A DNA stretch of 25,522 nucleotides from Pseudomonadota bacterium (GCA_023418705.1 JAEZYZ010000276.1:1-25522), one strand, 5' to 3'; positions 7,629-15,923 are shown, numbered from the stretch's first letter. The notes: generated by a model from the letters alone, not told the origin. Numbers and translations: made by a program.

Positions 7629-9722
7629 ATGACCATTAGAGTTTTGGTTTTCGAAAGCGACGCGGCGTTCGCAAGCGAGCTCGAAAACGGGCTTTCCGGG
7701 TTCGGCTGCCAGACGGCGATCGTCGACGACGCCAACGCCGGCCTGCAGGCGGCGGCGAGCGACAAGCCAGACTTGATCTTGCTCTCGATCGAGCTGCCAC
7801 GCATGAACGGGTTCTCGGTCTGCAACAAGCTCAAGCGCGATCCGACGTTGAAGGACGTCCCGCTGATCATCATGAGCAGCGACTCGACGGACGAGACGTT
7901 CGAGCAACACCGGCGCCTCAGGACTCGGGCCGAAGACTACGTCCACAAGCCCGTCGGTTTCCAAGACCTGCTCGGCCGCATCCGCCAGTTCGTCCCGCTC
8001 GACGCGGAGCTCGAGGCGGCGGTCGAAGAAGAACCGATCCTGATCGACGACGAGATTGAAATCGCCGACGAGGAGATCGCCGAAACGCGCGCCTCACGCG
8101 CGCCGTCGCTGCCCCCCGAGAGCAGCGTGGACGCCGACGTGGACGACTTCGCCGAACAGGCCTTCGGCGCCTTGATCGATCCCAACGCACCCACCAGCAT
8201 CGCGCCGTCCGCAGCGTCGTCGCCGCCGCCCGCCATGAGCGCGTCGGGCTCGCTCGCCCCGGCGCCGTCGACGCCGCCCGCCTCCAAAGCCGTCAACGGC
8301 GCCGCCGTGGCGAACGGCGCGGCCGTCGAGGCCGGAGCGCATGACGGCGCTGCCCAGGTCCATGCCGAGCAGATCGGCGCGCTCGAAGCCCGGGTCGCCG
8401 AGCTGCAAGCGGCCCTCGCCGAAGAGACCGAACGCGCCGCGCGCTTCGAGGAGCGCGCGCGCGACGCGGACGCCGCGCGCGAGCGGGCCAGCAGCCTCGA
8501 GCGGGAGATCGAGGAGGTCAAGCAGCGCGCGGCCGGCGCCAAGGGCGGCACCGCGCGCGAGTTTCTGGACCTGCGCGAAGCGCTCAACAAGAAGGACAAG
8601 GAGCTGCTCGACCTGCGTGACCAGCTCACGCACCGTGACAAGGAGCTGCTCAACCTGCGCGATGCGTCGCTCGGGCTCGAGCGGGAGAAGGCCGACCTGC
8701 TCGACCGCATGAGCGAGCTCGAGCGGCAGGCCGCCGATCTGCAGAAGCTTGCGGACGCGGCGCGCGCCGACAAGGATCAGGCGAGCAAGCGGGCGGACGA
8801 TTTCAAGCGCAAGCTCGAGAAGATCCAGGCGGACTTCGAGGGGCGGACGCAAGAGATCGAGACGCTCAGAGCTGACGTCGAGAGGGCGCAGGCCGAGCAG
8901 GAGCGGCTCTCGGCCGAACACCGCGAGGCGCTGGAGGCAGCGCTCGCCGAGCAGCGGCAGGCGCACGAGGCGGCGCTCGCCGAGCAACGGCAGGCGCACG
9001 AGAGCGCGACCGAAGAGCTCCGGCGGGAGGCCGAACGCAAGCTCGAGACCGCGCTCGGCGAGGCCGCGGAGACGCTCGAGAAGGCCAGGACCGAAGCCGC
9101 GGAGGCGCTCGAGCGAGCCCGCGCCGCGGCCGAGACCGAGCGCACCGAGGCGGTCGCCCGGCGGGAAGCGGAGCTGCGAGCGGAGCTCGACGCGCGGCTC
9201 GAGGAGACCCGCAGGGGCGCTGACGCCGAGAAGGAGACGCTGCGGGCCGAGCTCACCGCCGAGCACGAGCGACGGAGCACCGAGGCCCGCCAGGCCCACG
9301 AGCAGCTCGTCGACGAGCTCAAGCAAGCGCACGCCGGCAAGCTGGCGGAGCTCGAGGGCGAGCTCGGCAAGCTGCGCGGCGAGCTCGAGACGGCCGGCGC
9401 CGCGCTCGCCCAGCTCAGCGAAGAGAAGCGCGACGCGGAGGCCAGCCGCGACGCGCAGATCGCCGAGCTCAGGGCCGATCTCGAGCGGCGCGCGACCGAG
9501 ATCGGGGCGCTCCAGGGTGAGGTCGACGGGCGCGACCGCCGCATCGGCGAGCTCGAGAGCGAGATCGCCGAAGTGCGCAACGAGCTCGGCAACGAGCGCC
9601 ACCTGCTGCAGAAGGCGCGCGGCAAATGGCAAGAGGACCGTTCCTCGCTCGAGCGCGCCAAGGACGCGCTCGCCGCGGCGCTGGCGCAGATCGAAGAGAC
9701 CGAAGCGCGCCCCATCGAATAG
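7629..9722 (+). CDS. frzS: FrzS/AglZ-like pseudo-receiver coiled-coil protein
   Basis: A 697-residue cytoplasmic protein. Residues 1-125 are a receiver-like domain closely resembling that of Myxococcus FrzS (FEQHRRLRTRAEDYVHKPV). The phospho-acceptor Asp position is Ser in LLSIELP, and the acidic pair reads ESD, so it is probably not phosphorylated normally. An acidic then Ala/Pro/Ser-rich linker spans ~130-245. Residues ~255-695 are almost uninterrupted heptad coiled coil, including the family block EFLDLREALNKKDKELL and its near repeat HRDKELLNLRD. FrzS and AglZ move between cell poles and control type IV pilus-based and gliding motility. The exact orthologue (FrzS or AglZ) is uncertain; the length (FrzS ~555, AglZ ~1400) favours FrzS-like. 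The ATG at 7629 is chosen over 7581 because the domain starts at MTIRVLVFESD. Confidence 0.82.
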   Translation: MTIRVLVFESDAAFASELENGLSGFGCQTAIVDDANAGLQAAASDKPDLILLSIELPRMNGFSVCNKLKRDPTLKDVPLIIMSSDSTDETFEQHRRLRTRAEDYVHKPVGFQDLLGRIRQFVPLDAELEAAVEEEPILIDDEIEIADEEIAETRASRAPSLPPESSVDADVDDFAEQAFGALIDPNAPTSIAPSAASSPPPAMSASGSLAPAPSTPPASKAVNGAAVANGAAVEAGAHDGAAQVHAEQIGALEARVAELQAALAEETERAARFEERARDADAARERASSLEREIEEVKQRAAGAKGGTAREFLDLREALNKKDKELLDLRDQLTHRDKELLNLRDASLGLEREKADLLDRMSELERQAADLQKLADAARADKDQASKRADDFKRKLEKIQADFEGRTQEIETLRADVERAQAEQERLSAEHREALEAALAEQRQAHEAALAEQRQAHESATEELRREAERKLETALGEAAETLEKARTEAAEALERARAAAETERTEAVARREAELRAELDARLEETRRGADAEKETLRAELTAEHERRSTEARQAHEQLVDELKQAHAGKLAELEGELGKLRGELETAGAALAQLSEEKRDAEASRDAQIAELRADLERRATEIGALQGEVDGRDRRIGELESEIAEVRNELGNERHLLQKARGKWQEDRSSLERAKDALAAALAQIEETEARPIE
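8937..9002 (+). repeat. Tandem 33-bp repeat inside the coiled coil
   Basis: Two adjacent copies (8937-8969 and 8970-9002) each encode AALAEQRQAHE; they differ at only a couple of bases. This looks like a recent in-frame duplication that lengthens the coiled coil by 11 residues. Confidence 0.85.
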
Positions 9723-9738
9723 ATCGGGCGCGGCCGAC

Positions 9739-10503
9739 TCAACGGCAGGCCGCCACGACCTCTCGCAAAGCGCGCACCCCCTCGACCAGGCGCGGTCCCG
9801 GCCGCCCCAGGTAGGCTTCCGGCACGCTGAACACGCGCCTCGCCTGCAGCGCCTCGAGCGACTGCCACGCTGGCCGGCGGTAGACGACGTCGGGGCGGTA
9901 CTTGTGCCGGGGCACGCCACACCACGAGATCACGATCGCGTCGGGCGCGAGCGCCAGCACCTCCTCGTCGCTGAGCGGCGTGCTCTTGCACGCGCGCTCC
10001 GCGAGCGGATTGGCGCCGCCTGCGATCCGTAAGAGGTCCGTCACCCAGCTCAGGCGGCCCGGCGCGATCACCGGCTTCGGCCACCACTCCACCAGGATCT
10101 TGGGAGCATCGGCGGGCGCTGGCGGGGCGCAGAGCTCGCGCGCCAGCTCGGCCGCGAGCCGCTCCCCGCGATCGGCGACGCCCAGGTGGCGCGCCAAAAG
10201 CCGCACGTCGTCGTAGACGTGCTCGAGCCGCGTCGGCTCCGGCGCGAGGAACGGGAGCTTGCGCGCCTCGAGACCCGCCACGACCCGCTCGTGACCGGGC
10301 ACCGTCAGCGACGCCAGCACCAGGTCGGGACGCAGCGCGGCGACCTGGTCGAGATCGGGGGTGAGGTCCGGTCCCACCCTCGGCAGGCGAGCCACGACGT
10401 CCGGCGGATGATCGGAGTGATCATCGACCGCGACCAACGACTCGGCGCAGCCGAGCGCGCACACGATCTCGGTGTTGGAGCAGGTCAGCGAGACGACGCG
10501 CAT
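9739..10503 (-). CDS. BtuF-like substrate-binding protein without a signal peptide
   Basis: A 254-residue protein of the BtuF/FepB periplasmic-binding fold (class III, helical-backbone type). Visible features are the opening MRVVSLTCSNTEIVCALG, SDHPPDVVARLPRVGPD, QVAALRPDLVLAS, the inter-lobe region GLEARKLPFLAPEP, ILVEWWPKPV and LLRIAGGANPLA. Such proteins bind vitamin B12 or iron chelates for ABC importers. Here the start leads straight into the first beta strand with no signal peptide, and no permease or ATPase gene is nearby, so the job may be cytoplasmic. An in-frame ATG at 10539 would add only MARARRHGILRP and cross the dyad at 10525-10549, so 10503 is preferred. It converges on the frzS-like gene with 16 bp between stops. 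Confidence 0.82.
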   Translation of the reverse strand: MRVVSLTCSNTEIVCALGCAESLVAVDDHSDHPPDVVARLPRVGPDLTPDLDQVAALRPDLVLASLTVPGHERVVAGLEARKLPFLAPEPTRLEHVYDDVRLLARHLGVADRGERLAAELARELCAPPAPADAPKILVEWWPKPVIAPGRLSWVTDLLRIAGGANPLAERACKSTPLSDEEVLALAPDAIVISWCGVPRHKYRPDVVYRRPAWQSLEALQARRVFSVPEAYLGRPGPRLVEGVRALREVVAACR

Positions 10504-10524
10504 GGGGCGCAAGATGCCATGCCG

Positions 10525-10549
10525 CCTCGCGCGTGCCAAACGCGCGAGG
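10525..10549. promoter_or_regulatory. Perfect 10-bp dyad between divergent genes (candidate operator)
   Basis: CCTCGCGCGT-GCCAA-ACGCGCGAGG is a perfect inverted repeat in the 95-bp gap between the BtuF-like gene (start 10503) and the OPA transporter (start 10599). The placement fits an operator for a dimeric regulator acting on one or both genes; a hairpin in one 5' UTR is the alternative. No regulator gene is adjacent. Confidence 0.45.
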
Positions 10550-10598
10550 GGCTCACGCTTGCTCCTGACACAGGGCCTCGTGTAGTAGCTCAGATGGG

Positions 10599-11864
10599 AT
10601 GGCCGATCGATCCAGGTACACCGCGTTCGGTCTGACCTGGCTCTCGTACGCGACCTACTACACCGGCCGAAAGGGCTTCAGCGTCGCGAAGAAGACGCTC
10701 GCCGAGCGCTACGGCATCTCCGAGCTCACCCTCGGGGCGATCGACACCCTGTACCTGACCGCCTACGCCGGCGGCCAATTCCTGAACGGGCTGCTCGGCG
10801 ACCGCATCGGCGCGCGGCGCCTGGTGGGCTACGGCATGTTGGCGTCGGCCGCGTGCTGCGGCATCTTCGGTCTCGGATCGGCGGCGTGGGTCTTCGGGAT
10901 CGCGTTTGCCCTGAACGGCCTCGCGCAGTCGACGGGGTGGCCCGGCAACACCCGTGCCATGGCGGAGTGGACCACGCCAGCGACGCGCGGCACCGTCATG
11001 TCCCTGTGGGCCACCTGCTACCAAGTGGGCGGCATCGTCGCGACGGTGCTGGCGGGGTGGCTCCTGGTACGGAGCGGCTGGCGCTCGACGTTCTTCGGGC
11101 CCGCGGCGTTGATGGCGTTGGTCGGTGTGCTGGTGCTGCTCTGGCTGCGCCCGGGGCCCGGCGCCGAGCCGCCCGCAGAGACCGACACCGTCGTCGATCT
11201 GCAGCGGGGAGCGGTGCACCGGGAGCTCCGGCGCGAGTCGACCGCCGTGCTGCGGCGGCGCGCCCAGGCCCGTTTGCTGAGGAGCCCCACCCTCTGGTTT
11301 TACGGGGCGAGCTACTTTTTCATCAAGTTCATCCGCTACGCGCTGTTGTTCTGGCTCCCCTATTTCCTCGCGCAGCGGCTCGACTACGACGCGGACGTGG
11401 CCGCCTACGTGTCCTCCGCCTTCGAGGTCGGCGGCATCGCCGGAGTGATCGTGATCGGCATCGCGTCCGACCGTCTGCGGCGCTTCTCGCGATCGGCCAT
11501 GGCCGCGGTGTGGCTCGTTGGGCTGTCGGCGAGCTTGCTCGTCTACGCGCTGGCTGGCTTCGAAGGCATCTGGGGCAATGCCGTGGTGCTGGCGATGATC
11601 GGCGCGATGCTGTTCGGTCCCGATTCGCTGCTCTCCGGCGCCGCCGCTCAAGACGCCGGTGGTCCCCACGCCGCCGCCACCGCGACCGGATTCGTCAACG
11701 GCCTTGGTTCTCTCGGCGCGATCTTGGAAGGATTGACGGTGCCGCTCATCAGCGCGCGCTACGGCTGGCAGGCGGTCTTTCCGGTGTTCGTGGTCCTGGC
11801 GCTGCTCGCCGCCGGCTGCTTGCTGCCCACGCTGCGGCGGGGACCCGCCCCCCGCGGGATTTGA
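10599..11864 (+). CDS. MFS transporter, organophosphate:phosphate antiporter (GlpT/UhpT-like) type
   Basis: A 421-residue inner-membrane protein with about 12 hydrophobic helices. The start is OPA-family-like (WLSYATYYTGRKGFSVAKK), followed by GAIDTLYLTAYAGGQFLNG and the MFS loop GDRIGARR. The region NGLAQSTGWPGNTRAMAEW corresponds to the GlpT/UhpT/UhpC signature, and a long cytoplasmic loop near residues 190-225 separates the two six-helix halves. OPA members exchange sugar phosphates or glycerol-3-phosphate for phosphate; UhpC-type sensors share the fold. The substrate cannot be assigned. The ATG at 10599 follows a weak purine stretch. It is divergent from the BtuF-like gene across the dyad at 10525-10549. 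Confidence 0.85.
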   Translation: MADRSRYTAFGLTWLSYATYYTGRKGFSVAKKTLAERYGISELTLGAIDTLYLTAYAGGQFLNGLLGDRIGARRLVGYGMLASAACCGIFGLGSAAWVFGIAFALNGLAQSTGWPGNTRAMAEWTTPATRGTVMSLWATCYQVGGIVATVLAGWLLVRSGWRSTFFGPAALMALVGVLVLLWLRPGPGAEPPAETDTVVDLQRGAVHRELRRESTAVLRRRAQARLLRSPTLWFYGASYFFIKFIRYALLFWLPYFLAQRLDYDADVAAYVSSAFEVGGIAGVIVIGIASDRLRRFSRSAMAAVWLVGLSASLLVYALAGFEGIWGNAVVLAMIGAMLFGPDSLLSGAAAQDAGGPHAAATATGFVNGLGSLGAILEGLTVPLISARYGWQAVFPVFVVLALLAAGCLLPTLRRGPAPRGI

Positions 11865-11930
11865 GCGCGAGGGGGTCGGCCGAACACCCGGGGAGCGACC
11901 CTGCGGCGACGGTGCTAAGTTATAGAGGCT

Positions 11931-12668
11931 TTGAAGAATCTTCGCGTGCTGCCAGGGTCACCCCCGGAGCTGGTCGTCTACGATCGGCCCGGTCCCTGCC
12001 CCTACTTCTCGGACCGCGTCGCACGCCTGCCGCTGAGGCTGCCCGCCCGGAAGCTCCGCCGTGAAGAGCTCTCGGATCGACTGATCGCCGGCGACCGCCG
12101 GCAAGGCATGGTGCTCTACCGAACCGCCTGTCCGAGCTGCCACGCCTGCGAGCCCATCCGGCTCGACGTCGAGCGCTTCGCGCTGAGCCGGAGCCATCGC
12201 CGCGTGCTCCGCCGCGGCGACCCGCAGCAGCGCGTCGAGCTCGGCAAGCCGATGGTCGACGCCCGCCGCGTCGAGCTGTATAACCGCCACAAGCAAGAAC
12301 GCGGTCTCGGCGAACGACAGACGCCCATCGACGCCGAGGGCTACCGAGACTTCTTGGGCAGCAGCTGCTGTGAGAGCTTCGAGCTGCGCTACTTCAGCGG
12401 GGAGGAGCTAGTCGGCGTGGCCGTCGTCGATCGCGCCGCCGACAGTCTGTCCGCCGTGTACTGCTTCTATGATCCCGATTTCGAGAAGCTCAGCCCCGGC
12501 ACCTACTCGATCTTGAAGCAGCTCGAGCTGTGCGAGCGCTGGGGCCTCCGCTACCTGTACCTCGGCCTGTACATCGTCGACTGCGACGCGATGGCCTACA
12601 AGGCCCGCTACCTGCCCCACGAGCGGCTGCTCGGGGGCAGGTGGGTGGTGGTGCAGGAGACCCCCTGA
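11931..12668 (+). CDS. bpt: N-end-rule aminoacyl-tRNA--protein transferase (Ate/Bpt family)
   Basis: A 245-residue cytoplasmic protein. The N-terminal ATE domain shows CPYFSDRVARLP, GMVLYRTACPSCHACEPIR (C-x2-C-x2-C cluster) and the basic segment SRSHRRVLRRGD. The C-terminal GNAT-like ATE domain shows ELRYFSGEELVGVAVVD, SAVYCFYDPDFEKLSPGTY, LYLGLYIVDCDAMAYKARY and LPHERLLGG. Bacterial members (Bpt) add Leu to proteins with N-terminal Asp or Glu, marking them for ClpS/ClpAP; eukaryotic Ate1 adds Arg. Length and sequence fit the bacterial group. The start is uncertain: TTG at 11931 has AGAGG only 2 bases upstream, while GTG at 11946 is the alternative. A TATAGA at 11921-11926 could be a -10 box. 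Confidence 0.9.
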   Translation: MKNLRVLPGSPPELVVYDRPGPCPYFSDRVARLPLRLPARKLRREELSDRLIAGDRRQGMVLYRTACPSCHACEPIRLDVERFALSRSHRRVLRRGDPQQRVELGKPMVDARRVELYNRHKQERGLGERQTPIDAEGYRDFLGSSCCESFELRYFSGEELVGVAVVDRAADSLSAVYCFYDPDFEKLSPGTYSILKQLELCERWGLRYLYLGLYIVDCDAMAYKARYLPHERLLGGRWVVVQETP

Positions 12669-12737
12669 CGGCGGCGGCGCGCTCCCACGCTTCGCAGCCG
12701 CACGATCCCCCGCATGCGAACGGCCTGGCGACGCTGA

Positions 12738-13220
12738 CTACAGCGCCGTGCAGGTGCCGCAGTAGCCGCCGTAGCAGATCTCGAGGCTGCCCGCGCTTCC
12801 CGACCAGGTGCCGACGGGGATCCCCTCGTAGAGGACCGAGCCATCGGAAGCGAGCGTGAACGCCCCGTCCTCCAAGGTGACCCGACACCCGTCCGAGGCC
12901 TGAGAGAGGCTCGCCGGGGTGCCCTGGCAGTCGTAGGTGCCCGAGCAGGTGAACCCGCCGGTGCTCGGCGTTCCGCCGCTGCCGCTGCTGCTGCCACCCG
13001 TGCCGCCGCTGCTGCCGCCTGTGCCACCCGGGCCGCCCGGCTCGCCACCGGGGCCACCCGGGCTAGGAGCCGTGATGCCCCGGGCAGGACGGGTGGGCTC
13101 CAGGGACGGCGCGGGCTCTTCACCGTTGAGGTTCGTGGCGCCGACGCTGCCCTCGCCGCCACCGCATCCCAACCCCGCGAAGGCGAAGAGGGTCGTGCAC
13201 ACCGATGTTCGCCATTTCAT
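12738..13220 (-). CDS. Small Cys-rich lipoprotein with Gly-rich spacer
   Basis: A 160-residue protein: lipoprotein signal MKWRTSVCTTLFAFAGLGC with lipidated Cys19. A long low-complexity spacer (~52-89) of PGG, GGTGG and GSSS units follows. A compact C-terminal domain (~90-160) has six cysteines (92, 98, 112, 149, 154, 157), consistent with disulphides outside the cytoplasm. The domain (TYDCQGTPASLSQASDGC, GTWSGSAGSLEICYGG) is not recognised. A good GAGGAG Shine-Dalgarno lies 7 bases before the ATG, which is 11 bp after the stop of the outer-membrane protein gene, so the two form an operon. Anchored, spacer-borne proteins of this kind are typical of Polyangia. Function unknown. Confidence 0.82.
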   Translation of the reverse strand: MKWRTSVCTTLFAFAGLGCGGGEGSVGATNLNGEEPAPSLEPTRPARGITAPSPGGPGGEPGGPGGTGGSSGGTGGSSSGSGGTPSTGGFTCSGTYDCQGTPASLSQASDGCRVTLEDGAFTLASDGSVLYEGIPVGTWSGSAGSLEICYGGYCGTCTAL

Positions 13221-13231
13221 TCGACGGCTCC

Positions 13232-14086
13232 TCAGAAGTAGTAGAGGGCGGAAATGCTGTTCGTGAACAGCGCCCAGGGGTCGCTCTCGACGGTGCTGCT
13301 GAGCTGGAAGGTCGTGGCGCTCTGCTCGCCCGGCCCGGGCGGATCGACGGAGGCCGACCGCCTCGTGTAGTAGAGGCCGACGCTGCCGACCAGCGCCAAC
13401 TGCGGCACGCCGATGAACCCGAACTGCAGCTCGCCACCGACGCGCGCTCCGAGATCGATGCGGTTGCCGCTCCGATCGACGTCCCCCGCCGCCGTTTCGT
13501 CCGTGGCGGAAGCGAAGCCCGCGTTCACCTCGGGGATGACCTCGAAGCAAAAATGCTGTCCGCAGGAGAGCGCCAGGGGAACACCGGCGTGCAACAAAAA
13601 GCCCGACCGGGTCGTCAAGTCCGTCGACGTATCTCCGTCGTCGAACGACCCCCCGTCGATGTGGAGGCCGAGGGCCACATCGAGCCCGACCATGTCGGTG
13701 AACCAGTAGCGGACGCCGATCGCGGGGGCGGACACGGAGTCATCCCCGCCGCCCGCGGTGAGCAGCGGGATCTGCGAGACCCCGAAGTATCCCACCGCGA
13801 AGCTGCCGACGACGCCGTCGTGATCGGTCTGGCCGGCGTCGACCTGCGCCGGCGGAGGCGCAGGCGGCGGCACCGCATAGGTCGCCTGGGCCTGGACGGG
13901 CTCGGGCTGCGGCGCGGGCTCTGGCGGGGGCGGCGGCGGCGCTTCCGTCGCCGGGGCCGGCGCCATCGGGTCGACGGCGGGATCGGCTGCTGGCGCTGCA
14001 GGATCGTAGGGATCCTGAGCCCAGGCGCTCGTCGAAACCACGCCGGCTGCACCCCAAACCAAAACGGCCATGCTCAATTTCTTCAT
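13232..14086 (-). CDS. Outer-membrane beta-barrel protein with Pro-rich periplasmic linker
   Basis: A 284-residue protein. The signal peptide MKKLSMAVLVWGAAGVVS ends at AWA|QDP. A Pro/Ala/Glu-rich linker runs from ~25 to 85. The rest has alternating amphipathic strands (GVVGSFAVGYFGVSQIPLL, APAIGVRYWFTDMVGLDVAL, GGELQFGFIGVPQLALVG, GSVGLYYTR) and ends in YYF. A C-terminal aromatic is the usual BAM-recognition signal, so an 8-strand-type barrel is likely. Two Cys (SCGQHFCF) are close together. The GGGGAGAG Shine-Dalgarno supports the ATG at 14086. It is followed at 11 bp by a lipoprotein gene that may work with it at the outer membrane. The cargo or role is not evident. Confidence 0.82.
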   Translation of the reverse strand: MKKLSMAVLVWGAAGVVSTSAWAQDPYDPAAPAADPAVDPMAPAPATEAPPPPPPEPAPQPEPVQAQATYAVPPPAPPPAQVDAGQTDHDGVVGSFAVGYFGVSQIPLLTAGGGDDSVSAPAIGVRYWFTDMVGLDVALGLHIDGGSFDDGDTSTDLTTRSGFLLHAGVPLALSCGQHFCFEVIPEVNAGFASATDETAAGDVDRSGNRIDLGARVGGELQFGFIGVPQLALVGSVGLYYTRRSASVDPPGPGEQSATTFQLSSTVESDPWALFTNSISALYYF

Positions 14087-14118
14087 GCTTCTCTCCCCTG
14101 CGGGTGAATTGTTTCGCC

Positions 14119-14148
14119 CTTATGTCCCGTTCTGCGCAGTCTGGCCAA
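14119..14148 (-). promoter_or_regulatory. Candidate housekeeping promoter of the OMP/lipoprotein operon
   Basis: The minus strand has TTGGCC, an 18-bp spacer and CATAAG, each matching the sigma-70 hexamers at four positions. Transcription would start near 14112, about 25 bases upstream of the ATG at 14086, leaving a short leader that contains the Shine-Dalgarno. The remainder of 14149-14258 holds small GC-rich hairpins (such as GGGG-AAA-CCCC at 14171-14181) and the repeat at 14242-14265. Confidence 0.28.
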
Positions 14149-14241
14149 AAAAGGCGGCAATCCACCCATCGGGGAAACCCCCTACCCACCGGCCGGGGCG
14201 GGGGCTTCGAGGCGATCGCCCACCGGTGAGGGTCCGGCGGA

Positions 14242-14265
14242 GCAAACCGGTTGTCGCTCTAGCGC
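14242..14265 (-). repeat. CTAGAGCG-bordered intergenic repeat (copy A) overlapping a stop codon
   Basis: On the minus strand this 24-mer matches 19706-19729 at 21 of 24 bases (shared GCGCTAGAGCG and CGGTTTGC), and 16 of its bases (AGAGCGACAACCGGTT) recur exactly at 16106-16121. The TAG in it is the stop codon of the SUMF1 lipoprotein gene. See also copies B and C. Confidence 0.65.
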
Positions 14266-15923
14266 GGCCGCGCGCAGCGGAAGCCAACCTCGACCGAGAC
14301 GTGGCTGGGCGCCGGATCGAAGACGTGCCAGCTGCCGCTTTGAAGCGAGTCGATGTCCGGTGTTTTCCACCCCCCTCCGCGGGTCACCACCCAACCGGCG
14401 ACGCGTTGGAGCGTGAACTCGGACAGGCTCCCGGCGAGATCGGCGTGGCCCCACCTAGCGTCGCCCTCGGGGCGGGCACCGACGCTCAGGAGATCCGATG
14501 CCAGGCACTCGTTCGGGTATCCCGCGCCGTTGCAGTCATACACCGCCCGCGTGTCGTCCGGCGCGTCGTCCCCCCAGGGATAGGCCCGCTGCTCGTCTCC
14601 ACCGGCAGCCGCGTACTCCCATTCATCGTACGTGGGAAGGAAACCACCGTCCCAGATGCAGAAGGCGTACGCTTGCCACCACGTCACGCAGTTGATCGGT
14701 TTGGTCTCATTCGAAGCTGGTGACGGCGTCCAGCTGAAAACATCCAGGTCGGAGGCCTCGCCGGGACACGCGAGCCGTTCGTTCCACTCCGCGACCGTGG
14801 CGTAGAGGCCATGATCGGGCGAGCTCCACGCGGGGTGCCAGCCATCGACGAAATCATCCGTGGGCTCGATGCCAGCGCCGTCGTTGTAGTGCGTGTGCTG
14901 CCCGTCGCCCTCTTGGGGCAAGTACCCGTCGAGGACGGCGGCGACGAACTTGCGGAAGCGCCCGACCGTCACCTCGTACTTGTCGAGGCGGAAGGAGCTC
15001 ACGGAGACGGTCCCGTTCGCGCGCTCGGAGTGAAACGAGCCGCCGGGGACCAGCGGGCTTTGGCAGCAGTCTTCGTTTCGATCGGGGCCGCAGTTCTTGG
15101 CAAGCCCCGCACAGCTGGCGGGTTTCTGACACTGCCCACCGCTGCACCAGTAGGCGCAGCTCTCCGCGTTCTGCTTGCTGACGAGGTTCGGCCCGCACTC
15201 GAAGCGCTCGCTCGCGTCGCTGGCGCAGACCGCGTCGCCCGCCTGTTTTCCCTCGCACTCGTCGAGGATCGGCGCGCACTCCCCGGCTTGGCAGCCCATC
15301 CCCGATTCGCAGGCGCCGCTGCCCGTGGTGCTGACCAGATCGGCGCCGCAGACCTGCGGCTCGTTGCCAACGCACAGCGGCGCCGCCTCGCCCGCTGTGC
15401 GGCCCGCACATTCGGGCACGATCGGCTGACACGATCCCTGCGAGCCGCCCGCCGCGGTGTCGCAGTTGTTGCTGCCAGAGCAGGTGCCGTTGCTCTGCCA
15501 GCTGCCGCCGATGCAGATCAGCTGCGCTTTTTGCGCGTGGCCGGCGCAGCCGAGCGCGCCGTCCGGGGCGCACGGCGTGCCCACCGTACCAATCACCGCG
15601 GGCTCCGGCTCTCCGCCGCCGGCCCCGGCGCTGCCCGCCGCGCCGCTCGCTCCACCGGTGGCGGGTCCGCCGCTCGCGCCGGCGGTGTCGGTCCCACCCG
15701 TGCCACCGGTTTCGGTCCCGCCCGTGTTGCTCCCACCGCCGCCGGTATCACCCGCGGCGCCGGCCAGGCCACCGCTGCCCGAGCTCTGCCCGCCGGTGCC
15801 GCCGGAACTGTCGTTGAACTGGCGTTCCGTCTTTCCGCACGCCAAGAGCAACGCCGGCAAGCTGAGGACGCCAAGCCACTTGACCCCCCTTCGTGCCCGC
15901 ATTCTCGATAAGCCATCTTTCAT
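14259..15923 (-). CDS. SUMF1-domain lipoprotein with Gly-rich spacer and Cys-rich repeats
   Basis: A 554-residue lipoprotein: signal RRGVKWLGVLSLPALLLAC with lipidated Cys29. A long Gly/Ser/Thr/Ala spacer (~40-115) and a Cys-rich stretch of short repeats (~120-300, with pattern ...GD.CVG.EP..CG..LVS...) follow. The C-terminal ~240 residues are a formylglycine-generating-enzyme-like (SUMF1) domain: FRLDKYEVTVGRFRKFVAA, CVTWWQAYAFCIWDGGFLP, DEWEYAAAGG, YPWGDDAPDD, ADLAGSLSEF, VTRGGGWKTP and the final VEVGFRCARPR. The SUMF1 fold is often reused as a non-enzymatic ligand-binding domain; the active-site Cys pair of true FGE is not evident. The start at 15923 has GGAGG 12 bases upstream; ATG at 15902 is the alternative and gives a tighter signal. 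Its TAG stop lies in repeat copy A. Confidence 0.87.
   Translation of the reverse strand: MKDGLSRMRARRGVKWLGVLSLPALLLACGKTERQFNDSSGGTGGQSSGSGGLAGAAGDTGGGGSNTGGTETGGTGGTDTAGASGGPATGGASGAAGSAGAGGGEPEPAVIGTVGTPCAPDGALGCAGHAQKAQLICIGGSWQSNGTCSGSNNCDTAAGGSQGSCQPIVPECAGRTAGEAAPLCVGNEPQVCGADLVSTTGSGACESGMGCQAGECAPILDECEGKQAGDAVCASDASERFECGPNLVSKQNAESCAYWCSGGQCQKPASCAGLAKNCGPDRNEDCCQSPLVPGGSFHSERANGTVSVSSFRLDKYEVTVGRFRKFVAAVLDGYLPQEGDGQHTHYNDGAGIEPTDDFVDGWHPAWSSPDHGLYATVAEWNERLACPGEASDLDVFSWTPSPASNETKPINCVTWWQAYAFCIWDGGFLPTYDEWEYAAAGGDEQRAYPWGDDAPDDTRAVYDCNGAGYPNECLASDLLSVGARPEGDARWGHADLAGSLSEFTLQRVAGWVVTRGGGWKTPDIDSLQSGSWHVFDPAPSHVSVEVGFRCARPR

Noticed and set aside
8094..9920. 608-codon minus-strand open frame opposite the coiled-coil gene, Leu/Arg-rich
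   Set aside because: It mirrors the GAG/CTC-rich codons of the heptad repeats and runs past that gene's end without any domain.
12669..12737. TTCGCA...TGCGAA inverted repeat between convergent genes as a terminator
   Set aside because: Six-bp arms with an 18-base loop and no T-run are too weak to call.
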